Source: Atriophallophorus winterbourni
Taxonomy: Eukaryota; Platyhelminthes; Trematoda; Plagiorchiida; Microphallidae
DNA: 64,000 nt
Reading direction: 5' to 3'
Assembly: GCA_013407085.1 (NCBI GenBank)
Contig: JACCGJ010019175.1
Coordinates: 1 to 64,000 of the forward strand
Within the stretch, counting starts at the first letter, position 1. Each line of letters opens with the position of its first letter. A program made the position numbers and the translations under genes. Below are positions 7,205 to 19,399 of this stretch, piece by piece. The notes below the pieces were generated by a model that saw nothing but the letters and a program-made list of their open reading frames with translations, was not told where the DNA came from and searched no databases.

Positions 7205-10016
7205 GTCAAAATGTTTTGCTGGGTCCCGTCGCCACAGTGCTATACGGAAATTCATGTAGTATCCGAAATAAGTGGTCCGAACTTTCTATCCTGGCACATG
7301 AGCTCCGGCCGCATGCAATAGCACTGACGGAAACCTGGCTATCAGAAACTGATTCTATCCCCGAGATGATAAGTAACAGTTATTCTGTAGTCAGATGCGA
7401 TAGACCTAGTGAAACAAATGGTGGCGGGGTTGCCATTTTTCTTGGGCTTGGTTTTCGAACTACAGAATCGAGCGTTCGGCTTAGCACGCACAACGTTCAA
7501 CTATGCTCCTGCGTCATCCACTCATATAAGCAATCAATGGTAATAGCGTGCGTTTATATGAGTCCTCAAGCTAAATTGCAGGATTTGATAATCTGCTTGA
7601 AAATCTCAGTTTATTGCGCTCCGAGGGGTCCCAGGTTCTTATAGTGGGTGATTTCAATTTACCCCACATATCATGGTCGACTCAGTGTTCCACCGATAAA
7701 TTGTCTGAAGACTTTACCGAATGGATTCACACGCATGTTATGAGCCAGCATGTCATTGAGCCAACAAGGTTTCGACAGGGTTGCTTACCTTCGTTACTGG
7801 ATCTTGTAGTCTCTTCGAGTGGTGAAATGGTACGACAGGTAGAATACCTCCCTCCGCTAGGGAAGAGTGATCATATTATGATAAGCTTTCAGCTAATACT
7901 CAGGTATAACAAACCTCCTCCTAAACTGAGGCGCGATTTCAACTGTGTAGATTGGGATCTTGTAACAGAAGAAGCTAAAACGATCTTGTCGCAATACACA
8001 GGTGACGATGTGGCTGCCAATTGGCAGCTTCTGCATTGCTGTTTCTCGAGCTTGCAAGATAAGTTTGCTCCGTTGGTTCCTGTCAAGCGGCGCAACAAGC
8101 CAATGTGGTTCACACCTGCGATGCGTCGGGTGATTAAATTCAGGGATCGTGCCTGGAAAAGCTATAAGACTGCACAGACACAACGGTCCTGGATACAGTA
8201 TAAGACAGTGAGGAATAAGGCTGTAGCTATTCAACGCAAAGCGAAATGTGAATTTGAAACACGGTTGGCACGCAATATCAAGCAGTGCCCAAAGCGTTAC
8301 TATAGCTATTCCCAATCTAAAGGCAAAACGCGCGAGTGGATCGGTAACCTGCAACAGGATAACGGACCCCATGTAGTTTCAGATGTCAAAAAGGCTTTCG
8401 CGTTTCTCAATCACTTTCAGTCAGTCCAGAGAATTGACCGCCAAATAGACCCGCCTATCACACCAGTCTCTGTAAAATCGGATGGCATTGCTGCACTCGA
8501 GGGACTATATTTCACTAATGAGGAGATTAGACTTCAGCTTGCAGCAACTAACCCACATAAGTCTGCAGGCCTAGACGGTATTCACCCTCAGTTTATTAGA
8601 AACTTGGCGCCCGTACTAGCTGAGAGCGTGGGTCGTCTTTTTAACGCATCGCTGGTGCATGGAGTTATTCCGAGTGATTGGAAGCTAGCCGATGTTATCC
8701 CGATACACAAAAGCGGCAGTCGTTCATCTGTCTGTAATTATAGACCGGTAAGCCTTATTGTCATTCTGTGTAAGATCTTAGAGAGGCTTATCAGAGATCG
8801 GATCTGCAGGCACTTAGTTGAGTTTAAGTTGCTGGACTCTGCTCAACATGGCTTCCTTAAAGGAAAGTCGTGCCTAACAAACCTCTTGGGCTTTTTAAAC
8901 GAGGTCACCAGAAAATTGGATAAGGGCCAACAGGTTGAGGTTTTCTACTTGGACTTCTGCAAGGCTTTCGACTCTGTGAACCATAGACTGCTCGCTACCA
9001 AACTAGGCTCTATGGGTATCGCTGGTCCTCTAAGGAACTGGATAGTAGGCTTCTTAAGCAACAGGTACTTTCGTGTCAGGGTGGGTAGTACGTACTCACC
9101 GAAAGTAAGGGTTACGAGTGGAGTACCGCAGGGATCAGTACTCGGGCCGCTACTTTTCCTTATCTTCATCGATGACTTGGCAGCGGCGCTTAAGTGTCCT
9201 TGCTACATTTTTGCCGATGATGTCAAGTTTATTGGATCACCGAACGAAAGTGATTTTATTGACGATATTGAAAAGGTTATCAAGTGGTCTGTTACATGGG
9301 ATCTACCAGTTAACTTCTCAAAAAGCTATCTCTTGTCGAAAGTCGGCAAGAAGCTGGCGGTAGCTGGCCCAGATGGTACACTTGTGATAACTGGGGTGCC
9401 GAGAGTACGCGACTTAGGTATAGAGATTTCTGCGGACTTCAAATGGGCTGATCAATGTGCAGCAGCTGCACATCGTGCTAGGAGCGCGCTGTTTCGCCTT
9501 CGATCAGTTTTATCCTGCAGGTCCCCGGAGGTTTTCATACCGATATACAAGGCTGTCGTTAGACCTCATCTCGAGTACTGCATTCAAGCTTGGTCACCTT
9601 ATCTTGAAAAGGATATTGCAAGGCTTGAGGGTGTTCAGCGCCTTGCTACTCGTATGATCGAAGGGCAACCAGGTAGATCTTATGAGCAAAGACTATCAGG
9701 TCTAGGGCTCTTTTCACTGAAAAGAAGGCGGCTGCGTGGGGACCTGATAGAAACCTTCAAGATCATGGCCGGTTTTAGTACTGTTCACCCAGGTGAAATG
9801 TATGTTCTCGCACCCAATGTGGGTACTCGAGGTCACCCTCTGAAACTGGCCAAACAACATGTCAGGTCTAATGCTCGTAAGCACTTCTTCAGTGAAAGAG
9901 TAGTAAGCTACTGGAACTGCCTACCTGAAGATGTCGTGAACTCTAACTCTGTAATGTGTTTCAAGAATAGACTCGATGCCGTATGGAGCTCACTATTTCC
10001 TGCATTTTGCCTCTAA
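7201..10016 (+). pseudogene. CR1-like ORF2: APE endonuclease and RT, one frameshift
   Basis: The endonuclease starts with NSCSIRNKW and TETWL in one frame (7201-7644). A shift between about 7570 and 7600 moves the rest to the frame of 7614-10016: GDFNLPHISW, SLLDLVVS, KSDH, then RT motifs NYRPVSL, QHGFLKGKSCLTN, YLDFCKAFDSVNH, SGVPQGSVLGP and FADDVKF, and the C-terminus ending in YWNCLPEDV. The 800-codon RT part has no stop. ORF2 could be reached by -1 frameshifting or from the ATG that overlaps the ORF1 stop. Nearly identical protein at 62617-64000 (-). Confidence 0.85.
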
Positions 10017-10063
10017 TTGAATAATGATATTGTATTTACCTGGTCTTTTAAATGCACTAATGT

Positions 10064-10086
10064 CTCCTCACCTTTGGTGAGGGGAG
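10064..10086 (+). promoter_or_regulatory. 3' UTR stem-loop of family A CR1 (second copy)
   Basis: CTCACC and GGTGAG pair around TTT, with further outer pairs to a stem of about 7-9 bp. It occupies the same place relative to the element end as the stem-loop at 1327-1350. Confidence 0.55.
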
Positions 10087-10230
10087 TTTTTGCTCTACAT
10101 TCCAGGTAACCATCCTACCAGAAGAAATCTGTGAACTATTTCGTTTGAAGTGGTGGGCGCTCTTTTTTGACATACCACCGGAAGAAATCTGGACGCTCGA
10201 TTGGCGACTTAGCCACTTATCGTCCTGTGC

Positions 10231-10254
10231 AACCTGAACCTGAACCTGAACCTC
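10231..10254 (+). repeat. Microsatellite tail of family A CR1 (second copy)
   Basis: Three to four CCTGAA-type units end the element. The unit differs from the TGATAC/TGAAC tail of the first element. Confidence 0.65.
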
Positions 10255-10615
10255 CTTCGGTCCCCAAATTTGTAGCTGCGACTGAGAAAAACGGATAGGG
10301 TTTCTCTTCACCAAGCCGGTGAGAGGTTAGCTATGGAAAATTAGTGCGTACATTTAAAACATGACATTTAGAACGACGCATTATATAATAGGATTTCTTA
10401 AATCTCCTATGGATTTTTGTGAGCCCATACCGCTACAAATTGGTGTGCACAACGTCTAGAAATTGATGAACTTCTTCTAACTACGAACTGTTTATCCTCA
10501 AAGTTTTTCATCTGATTCGCATAACTTTTCTCATTCTCCAATTTTGATTTTTATACATAATGTCTGATTCCGAAGTCGCTTTTGTCTCTTCTATTCTTAA
10601 ATTACAAAGTTTTAG
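10255..10615. other. Unassigned sequence between two CR1-like elements
   Basis: No coding or repeat identity recognised. It separates the tail of the plus-strand element from the GAA tail of the minus-strand element. Confidence 0.5.
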
Positions 10616-10723
10616 CATTTCTTCTTCTTCTTCTCCTGAATAGAAAGCAGGAGGGCTACAGTCCGTGAAAGCCGCTTCACCTCCCGGGTCTCTGCTATCT
10701 TGGCGTAGATTCCTCACGAGGAG

Positions 10724-13498
10724 TTACTGAGCTGGAAGACTAGGCGAATCGCGCAGGATAGCGGGAAGTTCACCGTCCAATATGCGTTTAAACTGCTCTT
10801 CGGTGACTGCCCTGATTGCATCAGCGGAGAGTGCATTCCAAATATTGACCACTCTGGTCGACAGAGTAAACGATGGCTTCATGTGTTCCGTTCGGCGCTT
10901 CTGCAACTTCAGTGAATGACCTCTAGTTCTGGAGTCCATGGATACCGAAAAGAATTGTTGAAGTTCAGTTCCGTAATATCCAAGCAGGATTCTCCGCAAG
11001 ACCAGCAAATCATATCGCATTCTTCGATATTTCAGTGAGAAAAGTTTAAGTTCCCGCAATCTGTCGTCATAGGGAATACGAAACATACCCCTCACGCACT
11101 TGGTAGCCCTCCTTTGGACTTTCTCCAGTCGATCCTTCTCCCCTTTAGTTAACGGATAGTTCACCGGAAGCCCTAATTCTAATATTGGTCTGACGTGAGA
11201 GCTATAAAGAACTTGAAAAACTTTGGGATTTATCTCTAAGAAGGATCGTCTTAATGCCCACCACATGTGGCTGGCAGAACCGACCTTTCTGGCAGTATCC
11301 TCCGCAGTTTTGAGGGATGAAGTTACCATCACCCCCAAATCTCGCTCTACATCAACTATCCTGAGACCATGGCCCTCCAAATAATATGCATGTCACATGT
11401 TGTTGCTCCCAATGTGCATGATAGCACACTTCTTTTCATTAATCGGGAGCATCCATCTCTCAGTCCAATTCCGAAGTTCATTCAAATCATTTTGCAGGTG
11501 GGAAACGTCGGCGGCAGTCGTGACAGAAGCCCACACCTTCAGATCATCTGCAAATAAGAGACAACCACTGTTTAGAATACCGGGAAGGTCACTCACATAG
11601 AGTTTGAACAAGGTTGGCCCCAGAACAGATCCTTGCAGTACACCAGAAGTGGGGATAAAGGATGCAGATCTAGCCTCATTGACTTCAACGAGGCTTCACC
11701 TTCCGATAATAAAATCCTCAATCCAAGCGAGCAAAGAAGCCTCTATACCAGACATTCTTTGTTTCCAAAGAAGCCTCTGATGTGGAACACGGTCGAATGC
11801 TTTACTAAAGTCGATGAAGACTACATCAACTGGCACACCAGCGTCAAGGCTTCTGCACCAATGTTCTCGGGCGATCAGTAGATTGGAGATACATGAGCGG
11901 CCTTCCGTGAAGCCGTGTTGGGCATTCGAGCATTGATGGGTCTCGTGCAAATACTGTTCTATCTTATCCTTCACAATCCGTTCCAGCAATTTGCCTACGA
12001 CAGACGTAAGTGTAACAGGACGGTAATTTACAGGATCTGATAAACTCACACCTTTGAAAATCGGCTTTACTATACCCATTTATCAATCCTCTGGTAGACG
12101 TCCCGAATTGATTGAAATTTGGAATATAGCGGCTAAAGGTGAACTGATTATCCTTGATAAAGGTTTTAATATGGCAGGGTGAATACCATCAAGACCTGGA
12201 AATGTCTGTTCCTTTAGATGTTCGATGAGGATTCGCACCATGTCAGCCGTAATCTCAAAATTGGCCATTACTTCTGTCGACGATATTTGTTCGCAGGATA
12301 TCGTAGGCTCTATTGCGTAAACTGATTGGTATTGCGATGCAAACACCTCAGCTTTCCCAGTGTCAGTCTCTGTAACCTCCCGTTCCAAATTTTCGCGAGA
12401 AGGTACGAGGTTTGATGATTTGACCCGTCGCCGAATGTACGCAAATAATTGGTTAGGATTATATTTTGAAGAATTTGCTAGTTAAAGCTCAAATCGACTT
12501 CATTTATCCTTCTCCAATTTTGAGCAAAGATTCCGTACAGCCCGATACTCTTTGTAATGGGCGTCCGATCGGCTCATTCTGAATTTAATCCAAAGACGCT
12601 TTCTTTGCCGCAGGCATGTACGAAGCTCTCTATCAAACCAAGGAGGGCCACGGGAGCCGAGACGATCTCTGGTTAATGGAGCGACATCCTCTAATCGACG
12701 GATATTATTCCGAAACCATTTCCAACAGTCATTAGTAGTGGAATCAATGGTTAACGTTTAGTCAATTAAGGCTGCTTGTTCAGCCAACAATTTCAAGTCC
12801 ATGTTCCAGAAGTTTCTCCGTGGAAGCCGCGACGGCTGGGCCGGTTTATCCCGAATCCATTTGAACCGAATAGCACAATGGTCGCTTGTATCGATGGGCT
12901 GTTCCACGGATAAGTCAACCACATCTGACTCTCTGGGTGACAAGACAAGATCAAGAGTAGACGGAGTCTGGTTATTTCCATAGCGAGTAGGAACGAGAAC
13001 GTTCAAATCCAGAATCAGATTTAGAAACTCCCGTTGGTACTCATCCCCATTTGTAACGAGGTCCAACCAGTTGATATCCGGAGCATTCAGGTCACCGAGT
13101 ATCATACAATCGTTCCTCGTCCCATGGCGGCGGAGCTGGTCAAATAATGCCATGATACGAGCGCAAGGTGAACGGTAGATGACACCGATCATTGCTAATC
13201 CATTACTGGACTTGATTTGACACCAAATGCTTCCAGCAAAACCAGCATCATCTCGGAAACGATCAACAACCTCAACGGATAAATGTTCTTTGACGTATAT
13301 CACCACCCCACCACCATGTCGAGATTCATTTTGATCACTTCTGAGTAGGCGGTAATTCGGAATAAATAGCTCTGCATCAGTAATGTTGAGTGTCAGCCAG
13401 GTTTCCGTTATTCCAACGATATCTGGCTGTAGTGCCAAGACATGATGGCTTACTTCGTCAAATTTGTCCCTCAAACTCCGCGCGTTGAAACAGAGCAC
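10724..13498 (-). pseudogene. CR1-like family B ORF2: endonuclease and RT, broken
   Basis: Endonuclease 13498-12758: FNARSLRDK, TETWL, HGGGVVIYV, GDLNAPDINW, STLDLVLS, TSDH, all catalytic positions still readable. A degraded linker (12750-12400) follows, then RT in pieces: 12388-12083 (thumb-side start, PGLDGIHPAILK), 12079-11696 (NYRPVTLTSV, QHGFTEGRSC, FIDFSKAFDRVPH), 11611-11393 (LFADDLKVW, catalytic residues kept) and 11380-10724 (HVRPILELGLP, RTRGHSLKLQ, NIWNALS). At least four breaks. It cannot make protein now. Confidence 0.78.
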
Positions 13499-13620
13499 TT
13501 CGAAATACTTTAATGGAAAGCAGTTAGATGGTCGATCAGTATGGGCTTCCAGCGAACTTTTGATGGCCTATTTACTACGCGAAAATCCACAATACGAAGG
13601 TCCTTCTCAGCCTCCGATAA

Positions 13621-14606
13621 TCATTTCTCAATCTTCATCGTAGCAGTCTTCATCTTGATTCTATCGTTAGGCGACAAATATCGTAATATTTTATACGGTT
13701 GACCCTTCAGTCGATGAACGCGCTTTAGGAACTTTTGAGCCTGATCGTTGGAAGCCAGTACGGTTTTCAGAACCCTGGGCTTTTGAAACTCCAGATTTCT
13801 GCGTCCAAGTCGGAACGCTGATACAATTGTTATACCAGTCTCTTCTTGGTCAACCATTTTCCCGAAAACTGATTCAAGAAACTGGTTATCCTGTTCAATT
13901 CTGGCAGCAGATGTTTCTCCATTTGGTTCCGCGCATTCACAATAATGAAGCAGCATTTGCGTGCGTCCGGTGAACTGTAAGCTTAACTGCTCGGGAGTGA
14001 GGTCTCACTCTTCTTCACCACATTTCTAGAAAACGGTTGTGGTAATCGGCATTCCAATTTGTCTACTATGTTCAAAATATTGGACCAGATTGCAGTATCG
14101 GCATCTGTATTTATGGCGGCTACAGAGGCATATGTGGCGCTAGCATTAGGGTCTAATTCATTAGACGTGACCACATGTTCCGCAATGTCTGAAGAGGCAG
14201 ATTTCAATTGCACGTTCGATGGCAGTGCAACAATTTCATTCCTCCTAGTTTTCGATCGACGTCCGGATGACACAGCTTTGCTCTTTCTCGGTGTGCTACC
14301 GAGTGCATGCGTATCACTATCAGCCGGAACACTTTTGCCTTGTAAATCATCAACCAGCATGGAGCCGCTTATACGTAGATCTTCCTTATTTGGCAAGTGG
14401 GAGAACTGCAAGGCTTCCAGACGGGGGATGCACGCTTCACAGATGAAATGAAGGTACGGCTAATGGTAGGTCATCAACGCCTGATAAGTGGTGTTCTCCA
14501 TTTTACAGCATCGGGTGTGAATCCAGCAGCTACATATTGAATATTGCATGTCTTTGGATGAGAAAATAACTTTCTTGGCGCACTTGAAGCACGGCGAAGA
14601 AGTCAT
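13621..14606 (-). pseudogene. CR1-like family B ORF1 with PHD-like finger, broken
   Basis: The minus-strand ATG at 14606 opens a frame with C-x2-C (CFKC), C-x-C-x2-H-x3-C and, after an in-frame TAG, C-x2-C (CEAC): a PHD-like finger like that of family A. The rest runs 14411-13983 and 13956-13621. The last segment holds AARIEQDNQFLESVFGKM and VSAFRLGRRN then KFLKRVHRLKG and LSPNDRIKMK, a domain also found at 60340-60660. Stops and a frameshift disrupt it. No frameshift cassette like that of family A was seen at its 3' end. Confidence 0.65.
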
Positions 14607-14789
14607 TGTAAATTAGCCCGCAGTGAATCGTTAATAGAGCAGCAGATTGCGGAAACAATTTATCAGGTTTCACGGGAAATACTTCTCAGTAAATCCCCAG
14701 ACACGTATATGGTTGCAAATAAAGATTTTAATTGAATCAGAGAAGGAATCTGATTCGATATTCAGCCACGAGACTATTATTGAAAGATA

Positions 14790-15078
14790 CTTGGAACCTC
14801 AGAAATACACTCACCGCGCGACCTCGAATCCTATTCTATGGTTTGGTCAAGTCGAAGCCATTTTTTGAATCAGTAACGTTGAGTCTCAGCTCGCTATGTA
14901 TTCTCATATTGTTCAATCACTACCAATCGGTATCGCTGAGGAAGTGAGTGAATTGATTCATACAGTTGCAGAAGACTCCTTGTATGACACTCTTAAGTTA
15001 GCTATAATTTCCAGAACTGAAGTCTCTGAGCAACGAAAACTTGATAAAATTTTCTCTCAAATTGAGCAGCACAACTAG
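14790..15078 (+). pseudogene. Ty3/Gypsy Gag fragment
   Basis: The plus strand reads ILWFGQVEAIF and, after a frameshift near 14866, LPIGIAEEVSELIHTVAEDSLYDTLKLAII and SEQRKLDKIF. The order 'WF-Q-EA-F', 'LP...EV.DL', 'YD-LK-AII-RT', 'SEQR-L' is the conserved core of Gag from flatworm and insect Gypsy-type elements. It ends at the border of the CR1-like element on the minus strand and has no LTR next to it, so it is a fragment. Confidence 0.65.
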
Positions 15079-16127
15079 GCTCTCCACTCTTAAACATACG
15101 TTTAATAATACCCTGGTAATAAATGAAGCTAGATGTGATTTGTGATGTGATGTCTAGTAGATTGCATCGTACTTTATAAGATGAAGGATTAGAGTAGCCA
15201 AACATGATTTTGCTAATTCTACGTCGAAGGCTTTCTAAGAGTATACAGTTACGCCAAGCAATATGAGAGTAGGCTATATTACAGCAGTCAAGAAGCAGTA
15301 ATACTTTCATTTTATATACACTCAGTCTACTTTCACGGAGGAGGAATTTTTGATTGATCAAACCGAAATTCTGTTTAGCTCTTGCTATGAGAAATCTTAA
15401 TTGTTCGTTGAAATTAAGAGATGAAGGATACCTAAATCCCAAGTCTTTGATTTCCTTAGAAGGTGCGAGTGGTGTATTGTTGAGAATGGTACCACCAGGG
15501 GGTATTGAGCAGCGTATACCCATGAATCGCGTCTTTAGAGCTGTGAATTCTAACCCACATTTTGATCCCCAAATTGAAAGAGTTGAAAGATCATCGTTGA
15601 GGGAGTCTATAGACTGTGATATCTCTATGGCGGGGAAAGCTAAGACAAGTTTGATATCAACCGCAAAGATAAAGAGCTTTGAGTTTTTTACGAAATCTTG
15701 GACATCATTAATATATATAAGAAAAAGGAGGGGACCTATTACGCTACCCTGAATGACTCCACTTGGTATAGGTTGTGTTTCAGAGGATATGCAATTAACA
15801 GAAACGGAGATTGTACGATCAGAAAGATATGAACAGAATCAATTTGTTAGGTGTCCGGAAATACCAAGTGATGACAATTTTCGAAGAAGAAGAGAATGAG
15901 GAACCTTATCAAATGTTTTGGTAATGTCTGAGAAAACTGTCAGTACAGCTAATCCATGATCTATGTAGGCAGTTATATAGTCCAAATATTCCAACTGAGA
16001 GGTAATGCAGGACTTCTGATTTAAAAAGCCATGTTGGAATAGAGAGAAAGCGTTTGGGCCCAAGTAAGCTATTAATGCATTTTTGATCAACATTTCGAAT
16101 AGCCTAGAGAGAACAGGTGTGTGATTA
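15079..16127 (-). pseudogene. CR1-like family D RT and C-terminal region, broken
   Basis: It starts with HTPVLSRLFE, continuing the NYRPI block on the far side of the LTR element, then QHGFLNQKSCITSQLEYL, DITKTFDKVPHSLLLRKL, and a region corresponding to IPSGVIQGSVIGPLLF in the antisense of 15840-15660. The C-terminal part (15523-15079) holds IKDLGF and YIAYSHIAW-like sequence. Stops and frameshifts are present. The 3' end stops against the Gag fragment at 15078. Confidence 0.6.
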
Positions 16128-16351
16128 TGTAAGGAGGGCGCCCCCTGTCGTATAGACAGTGAACGAACTATCGATTAATCGTCAATCAATATCGATGGTG
16201 AGTTCAAATTATGGTTTTCGCTTACTGTGATATTCACTTATTCGCTCACTTATGATACTCTTTGCATTCGGTGAATACACGAGTTGAGTGACGGTTGCTT
16301 TCTCTCTGACCACACGGGCTGGTCCAACAATAGTGCAGTACAGACATAACA
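16128..16351 (+). repeat. 5' LTR of the gag-only element
   Basis: Starts TGTAAGGAGGGCGCC and ends CAGACATAACA. It matches 17288-17512 nearly base for base. A TGG-type site (TTGGCGACGGGG) follows within a few bases and is the likely primer binding site. Confidence 0.85.
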
Positions 16352-16388
16352 ACTTGGCGACGGGGAGAAAATAACCCAGCAATTCGAA

Positions 16389-17283
16389 ATGGCAATCATA
16401 GGAGAAGAAGTAAAATTAATACTTCAGCAACGGCAACGCCAATTCGAAGAAGCTCAAGCCCATTTGATGCAGACACTTTTGAAAAATCTGAGTGTTATTT
16501 ATCAAGACAAGAAGACTGACGTACAAAACCCAGTGGTGGATGCAATCATCAACAGCATCCCCAAATTCAATTACGACCCAGAAAGCGGTCTCACCTTCGA
16601 ATCTCGGTTCAAGAGATTCAAATATATTTTTCAATCAATTTTCAAAGAAATTTCTGGCGAACAGTCATTTTTTATTTAACAGACGGTATAAGTGCATGAA
16701 ATTGATGAAGCGGGATTGCGATGAATTTGTAACTTATGCAGGAAAAGTATGTGGTCTGCAATCAGAGAAGGATCAAGAGATTGGCACAAGACTACCGTCA
16801 CTACTCGATCAAAATCCGAAAATCAACATGACGTCAATGACAACCGAATGCCATAGGCTGCTAAATTTGAAGCGTGACACTGCGCTAGTCGAACAAAACC
16901 CCTGCCAGAATGAGTCGGTGGTGTTAGCAGTCAAGCAGCAAAGCAGCCGGCAGAATGATCACCGTGTCGATCAAGACACCAAGCTTCCATCCCAGTTTTG
17001 TCAATGTGACGAAAGGCATTTTGCGCGTTATTGCCCATTCAAGAAGCACCGATGCCAGAACTACAACAAAAAGGGGCATAACGAAGACTACTACCGCACA
17101 AAATATTCTAAGAGATCAGTGTTCAATGATCCCTATGTTGTCTTCGCCAACTTCAAGACCCCAGAAGATGGAAATTCAGCGGAAGAAGAACCACCTCAAA
17201 TTAATTCCGCGGAATGCAAACCAAGATGGTGGGCCGATCAAAGACGTGTTTCAGTAACCACACGACAACCAAGCTTAAAGTAA
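16389..17283 (+). pseudogene. Gag with zinc knuckles, one frameshift
   Basis: ATG at 16389, 37 bp after the LTR. The first frame (to 16679) gives a helical N-terminus and IPKFNYDPESGLTFESRFKR. A shift near 16670 moves to the frame ending at 17283, which has KRDCDEFVTYAGKV and a double zinc-knuckle region: C-x-C...H-x3-YC and C-x2-Y/C-x4-GH. This spaced pair, with 'FARYCPFKKHRC', is the pattern of CsRn1-type Gag in trematodes. Two of the expected cysteines are replaced (YNK for C, YYR for YC), so the knuckles are degenerate. Gag packages element RNA. Confidence 0.7.
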
Positions 17284-17287
17284 GAGG

Positions 17288-17512
17288 TGTCAGGAGGGCG
17301 CCTCCTGTCGTATAGACAGTGAACGAACTATCGAATAATGGTCAATCAATATCGATGGTGAGTTCATATTATGGTTTTCGCTCACTGTGATATTCACACA
17401 TTCGCTCACTTATGATACTCTTTGCATTCGGTGAATACACGAGTTGAGTGACTGTTGCGTTCTCTCTAACCACACAGGCTGGGCCAACAATAGTGCAGTA
17501 ACAGACATAACA
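17288..17512 (+). repeat. 3' LTR of the gag-only element
   Basis: Starts TGTCAGGAGGGCGCC and ends ACAGACATAACA, a close match to the 5' LTR with roughly a dozen differences, so the insertion is not very recent. Confidence 0.85.
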
Positions 17513-19050
17513 GATCAATTGGGCGATAATTAGTGATGATGTGCGAATTTCCTGCTTTAATCCGAGGTATAATGACAGAATGTTTTCATTCAAGTGGGAA
17601 TATTCCAGATTTGAATAAATAAATAAATAAATAACAGGAAGAATAAACAGGTTTAATGAAATTAAAGATATATCATCAGTATTTAGTTGCAAGATTGCTG
17701 GAACAAAGCCTACAATATCAGGCTTGTAAAAAGCTTTGCTTCGCCTAAACATAGCACTAACTCCTTGTAAACTAAAGAAAATCGAATCAATACACATTGA
17801 ATTATTATTTTGATTTGGGAGTACATGGAATACGCTAATATTTTGACCTGGGGGTATAGGTTTATAGGGTGGTATTGAATGATTGGCGAAAATAGTTTGA
17901 AAACAGCATACTTATTTCTGAAGAATCTGATGTGCATGATTCCATATCATCATTGGAGAACACGTGTAGAAATTTCATGTTTAATTAGATTATATCGAAA
18001 TCTCGTTAGACTATTCAAAGACTTGGTCTTCGAAGCACTGTTCAGGGCCATTTTTTCTTGATTCTAGATGAATTGTAATTTGATTGTTGTAAAAGAGCTA
18101 AGAAGTTCCTTAAGGCGTAAAAATGAATAAGCGTCTGGTGTGTGGTTCACAAAAGCAGGAAGACGGGCTACCTTTTTTCAAGAAGGTTTATTTTATCAAG
18201 TTTAATAGATTTCGTTTTCCGAGGAGTTGATGCAGTTACGAGACATTCAGATAAGTTCTTATGGAATATTGAAGAGATAAGGTTAAAATCCAGAGATATA
18301 AAGAAGTCAGTCCAATCAGAGTTTCTAATTCGAGTCGAAAACTTTGTCCAATCAACATAAAGACGGTCATTAGCTTTGCTGATGGAGGTCCTATTCTCAC
18401 AAAGATGAAGTTAGCACGTAACCATGTTATGGTCACAACCAGGAAGGGGTGCTATGACTTTCACATTACTAGCATTAGGACCCAATGTAAAAATAAGGTA
18501 TAGAAGGTTTGAGTGCCTTGTAGGCTTATCGAATACTTGTGTGTGACCTAGGAGGTTGATTGCTTCGGAAAAAGAGGAGAATTTTCTAGATTTCTGAGGC
18601 GAGTTGCAGCATGTATGAGGCATGTCAAGATCACCAGCTGTAAGTTTATTTTTAAAAGGGTTCAAAGAAACTTCAATAAAAGCATTTTTAATCTTATCAA
18701 GATTGTGTAAGGATGGAGGAGGTGGGTTGTAAATACAACCGAAAAGGGCATCCGTGAAGGTATATCAATCCATATGGAATCATCCATATCATCCAGTGAG
18801 GAAAAACAATGAAGATTGGCAGGAATATTCTTAGTAATATATATGATGCAACCACCACCACGAGTGGAGCACCGATTTATAAGAAAAATATAATTTTGGT
18901 AGGAAAAGTGTAGCGTCTATATATTCATCAGTTGTCCAAGTTTCAGTAATTAGAACTACATCATTTAGGCTAGCAGACAGGAAAAATTAAAGATCAGATA
19001 TTTTGGAAGAAATAGATCTGGCGTTAAATAGTAGGATGTTGATGGCGTGA
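17513..19050 (-). pseudogene. CR1-like family D endonuclease and RT start, broken
   Basis: The minus strand from 19045 reads ILLFNARSISSKISDL, then VVLITETWTTDEYIDATLF, a Gly-rich segment (RGGGCIIYI) and, at 18665-18411, DLDMPH, NLLYLIF and GCDHN, which line up with the 'GDFN', 'LDL' and 'SDH' positions of APE endonucleases but with substitutions. Near 17520 the frame reads NYRPID, the first RT block. Several stops. The next RT residues resume at 16127 across the nested LTR element. Confidence 0.6.
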
Positions 19051-19399
19051 GTACAGATAGATGTGTTAGTGATGGGGACCTGAGATTTCAAACTAGATTG
19101 TGTTTAATCCTGTATACGGGTGGAAATACTAGTGGAAAATTTGACTGCGGGTAATAGTCTTGGTAAAACTGGCTGGGAGCATAAGATGGATAAACATGTG
19201 GAGCAGGTTGTAGCCAAGATGAAATACAATGCATGTTTCTTTGGGGTGATATGACAGTTTGAGGATTGAGATAATCATAAGGCAAGTTACAGTTAAGGTG
19301 TCCATTTCTATTTAAACTAAGTTTTTGTGGCTGGTTAGTAGTAGTAATACGACTTCAACTTCGTAGAAAAGGGAAGCAAGAGCAAAGTTTAAGAAATCA

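Larger units (their letters stand above)
5831..10254 (+). mobile_element. CR1-like non-LTR retrotransposon, family A, full length but frameshifted
   Basis: Leader about 5831-5939, ORF1 5940-7204, ORF2 7201-10016, 3' UTR with stem-loop and a tail of three to four CCTGAA-type units (10231-10254). The layout matches the element at 1151-5564, but protein identity is only moderate, so they are separate subfamilies. It is much closer to the copy at 62379-64000. One frameshift in ORF1 and one in the endonuclease make it non-autonomous as it stands. Confidence 0.85.
10616..14700 (-). mobile_element. CR1-like non-LTR retrotransposon, family B, decayed
   Basis: On the minus strand: ORF1 remnant, endonuclease, RT, 3' UTR and a GAA-repeat tail (about 10634-10616). 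The protein is distinct from family A. A 3' fragment of the same family with a similar GAA-type tail lies at 57888-58495. The 5' border is not sharp; ORF1 starts at 14606. Several frameshifts and stops break every ORF. Confidence 0.75.
16128..17512 (+). mobile_element. Gag-only Ty3/Gypsy LTR element nested in a CR1-like element
   Basis: Two LTRs of 224-225 bp (16128-16351 and 17288-17512) flank a 936-bp interior that holds only gag. Host flanks are GATTA on the left and GATCA on the right, a 5-bp target duplication with one change. Removing the element restores the surrounding RT reading NYRPID-HTPVLSRLFE. Protease, RT and integrase are absent, so it needs helpers or is a deletion product. 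Confidence 0.85.

Noticed and set aside
7893..8372. Minus-strand frame of 159 codons inside CR1 ORF2
   Set aside because: It is the antisense of the linker between endonuclease and RT; no family features.
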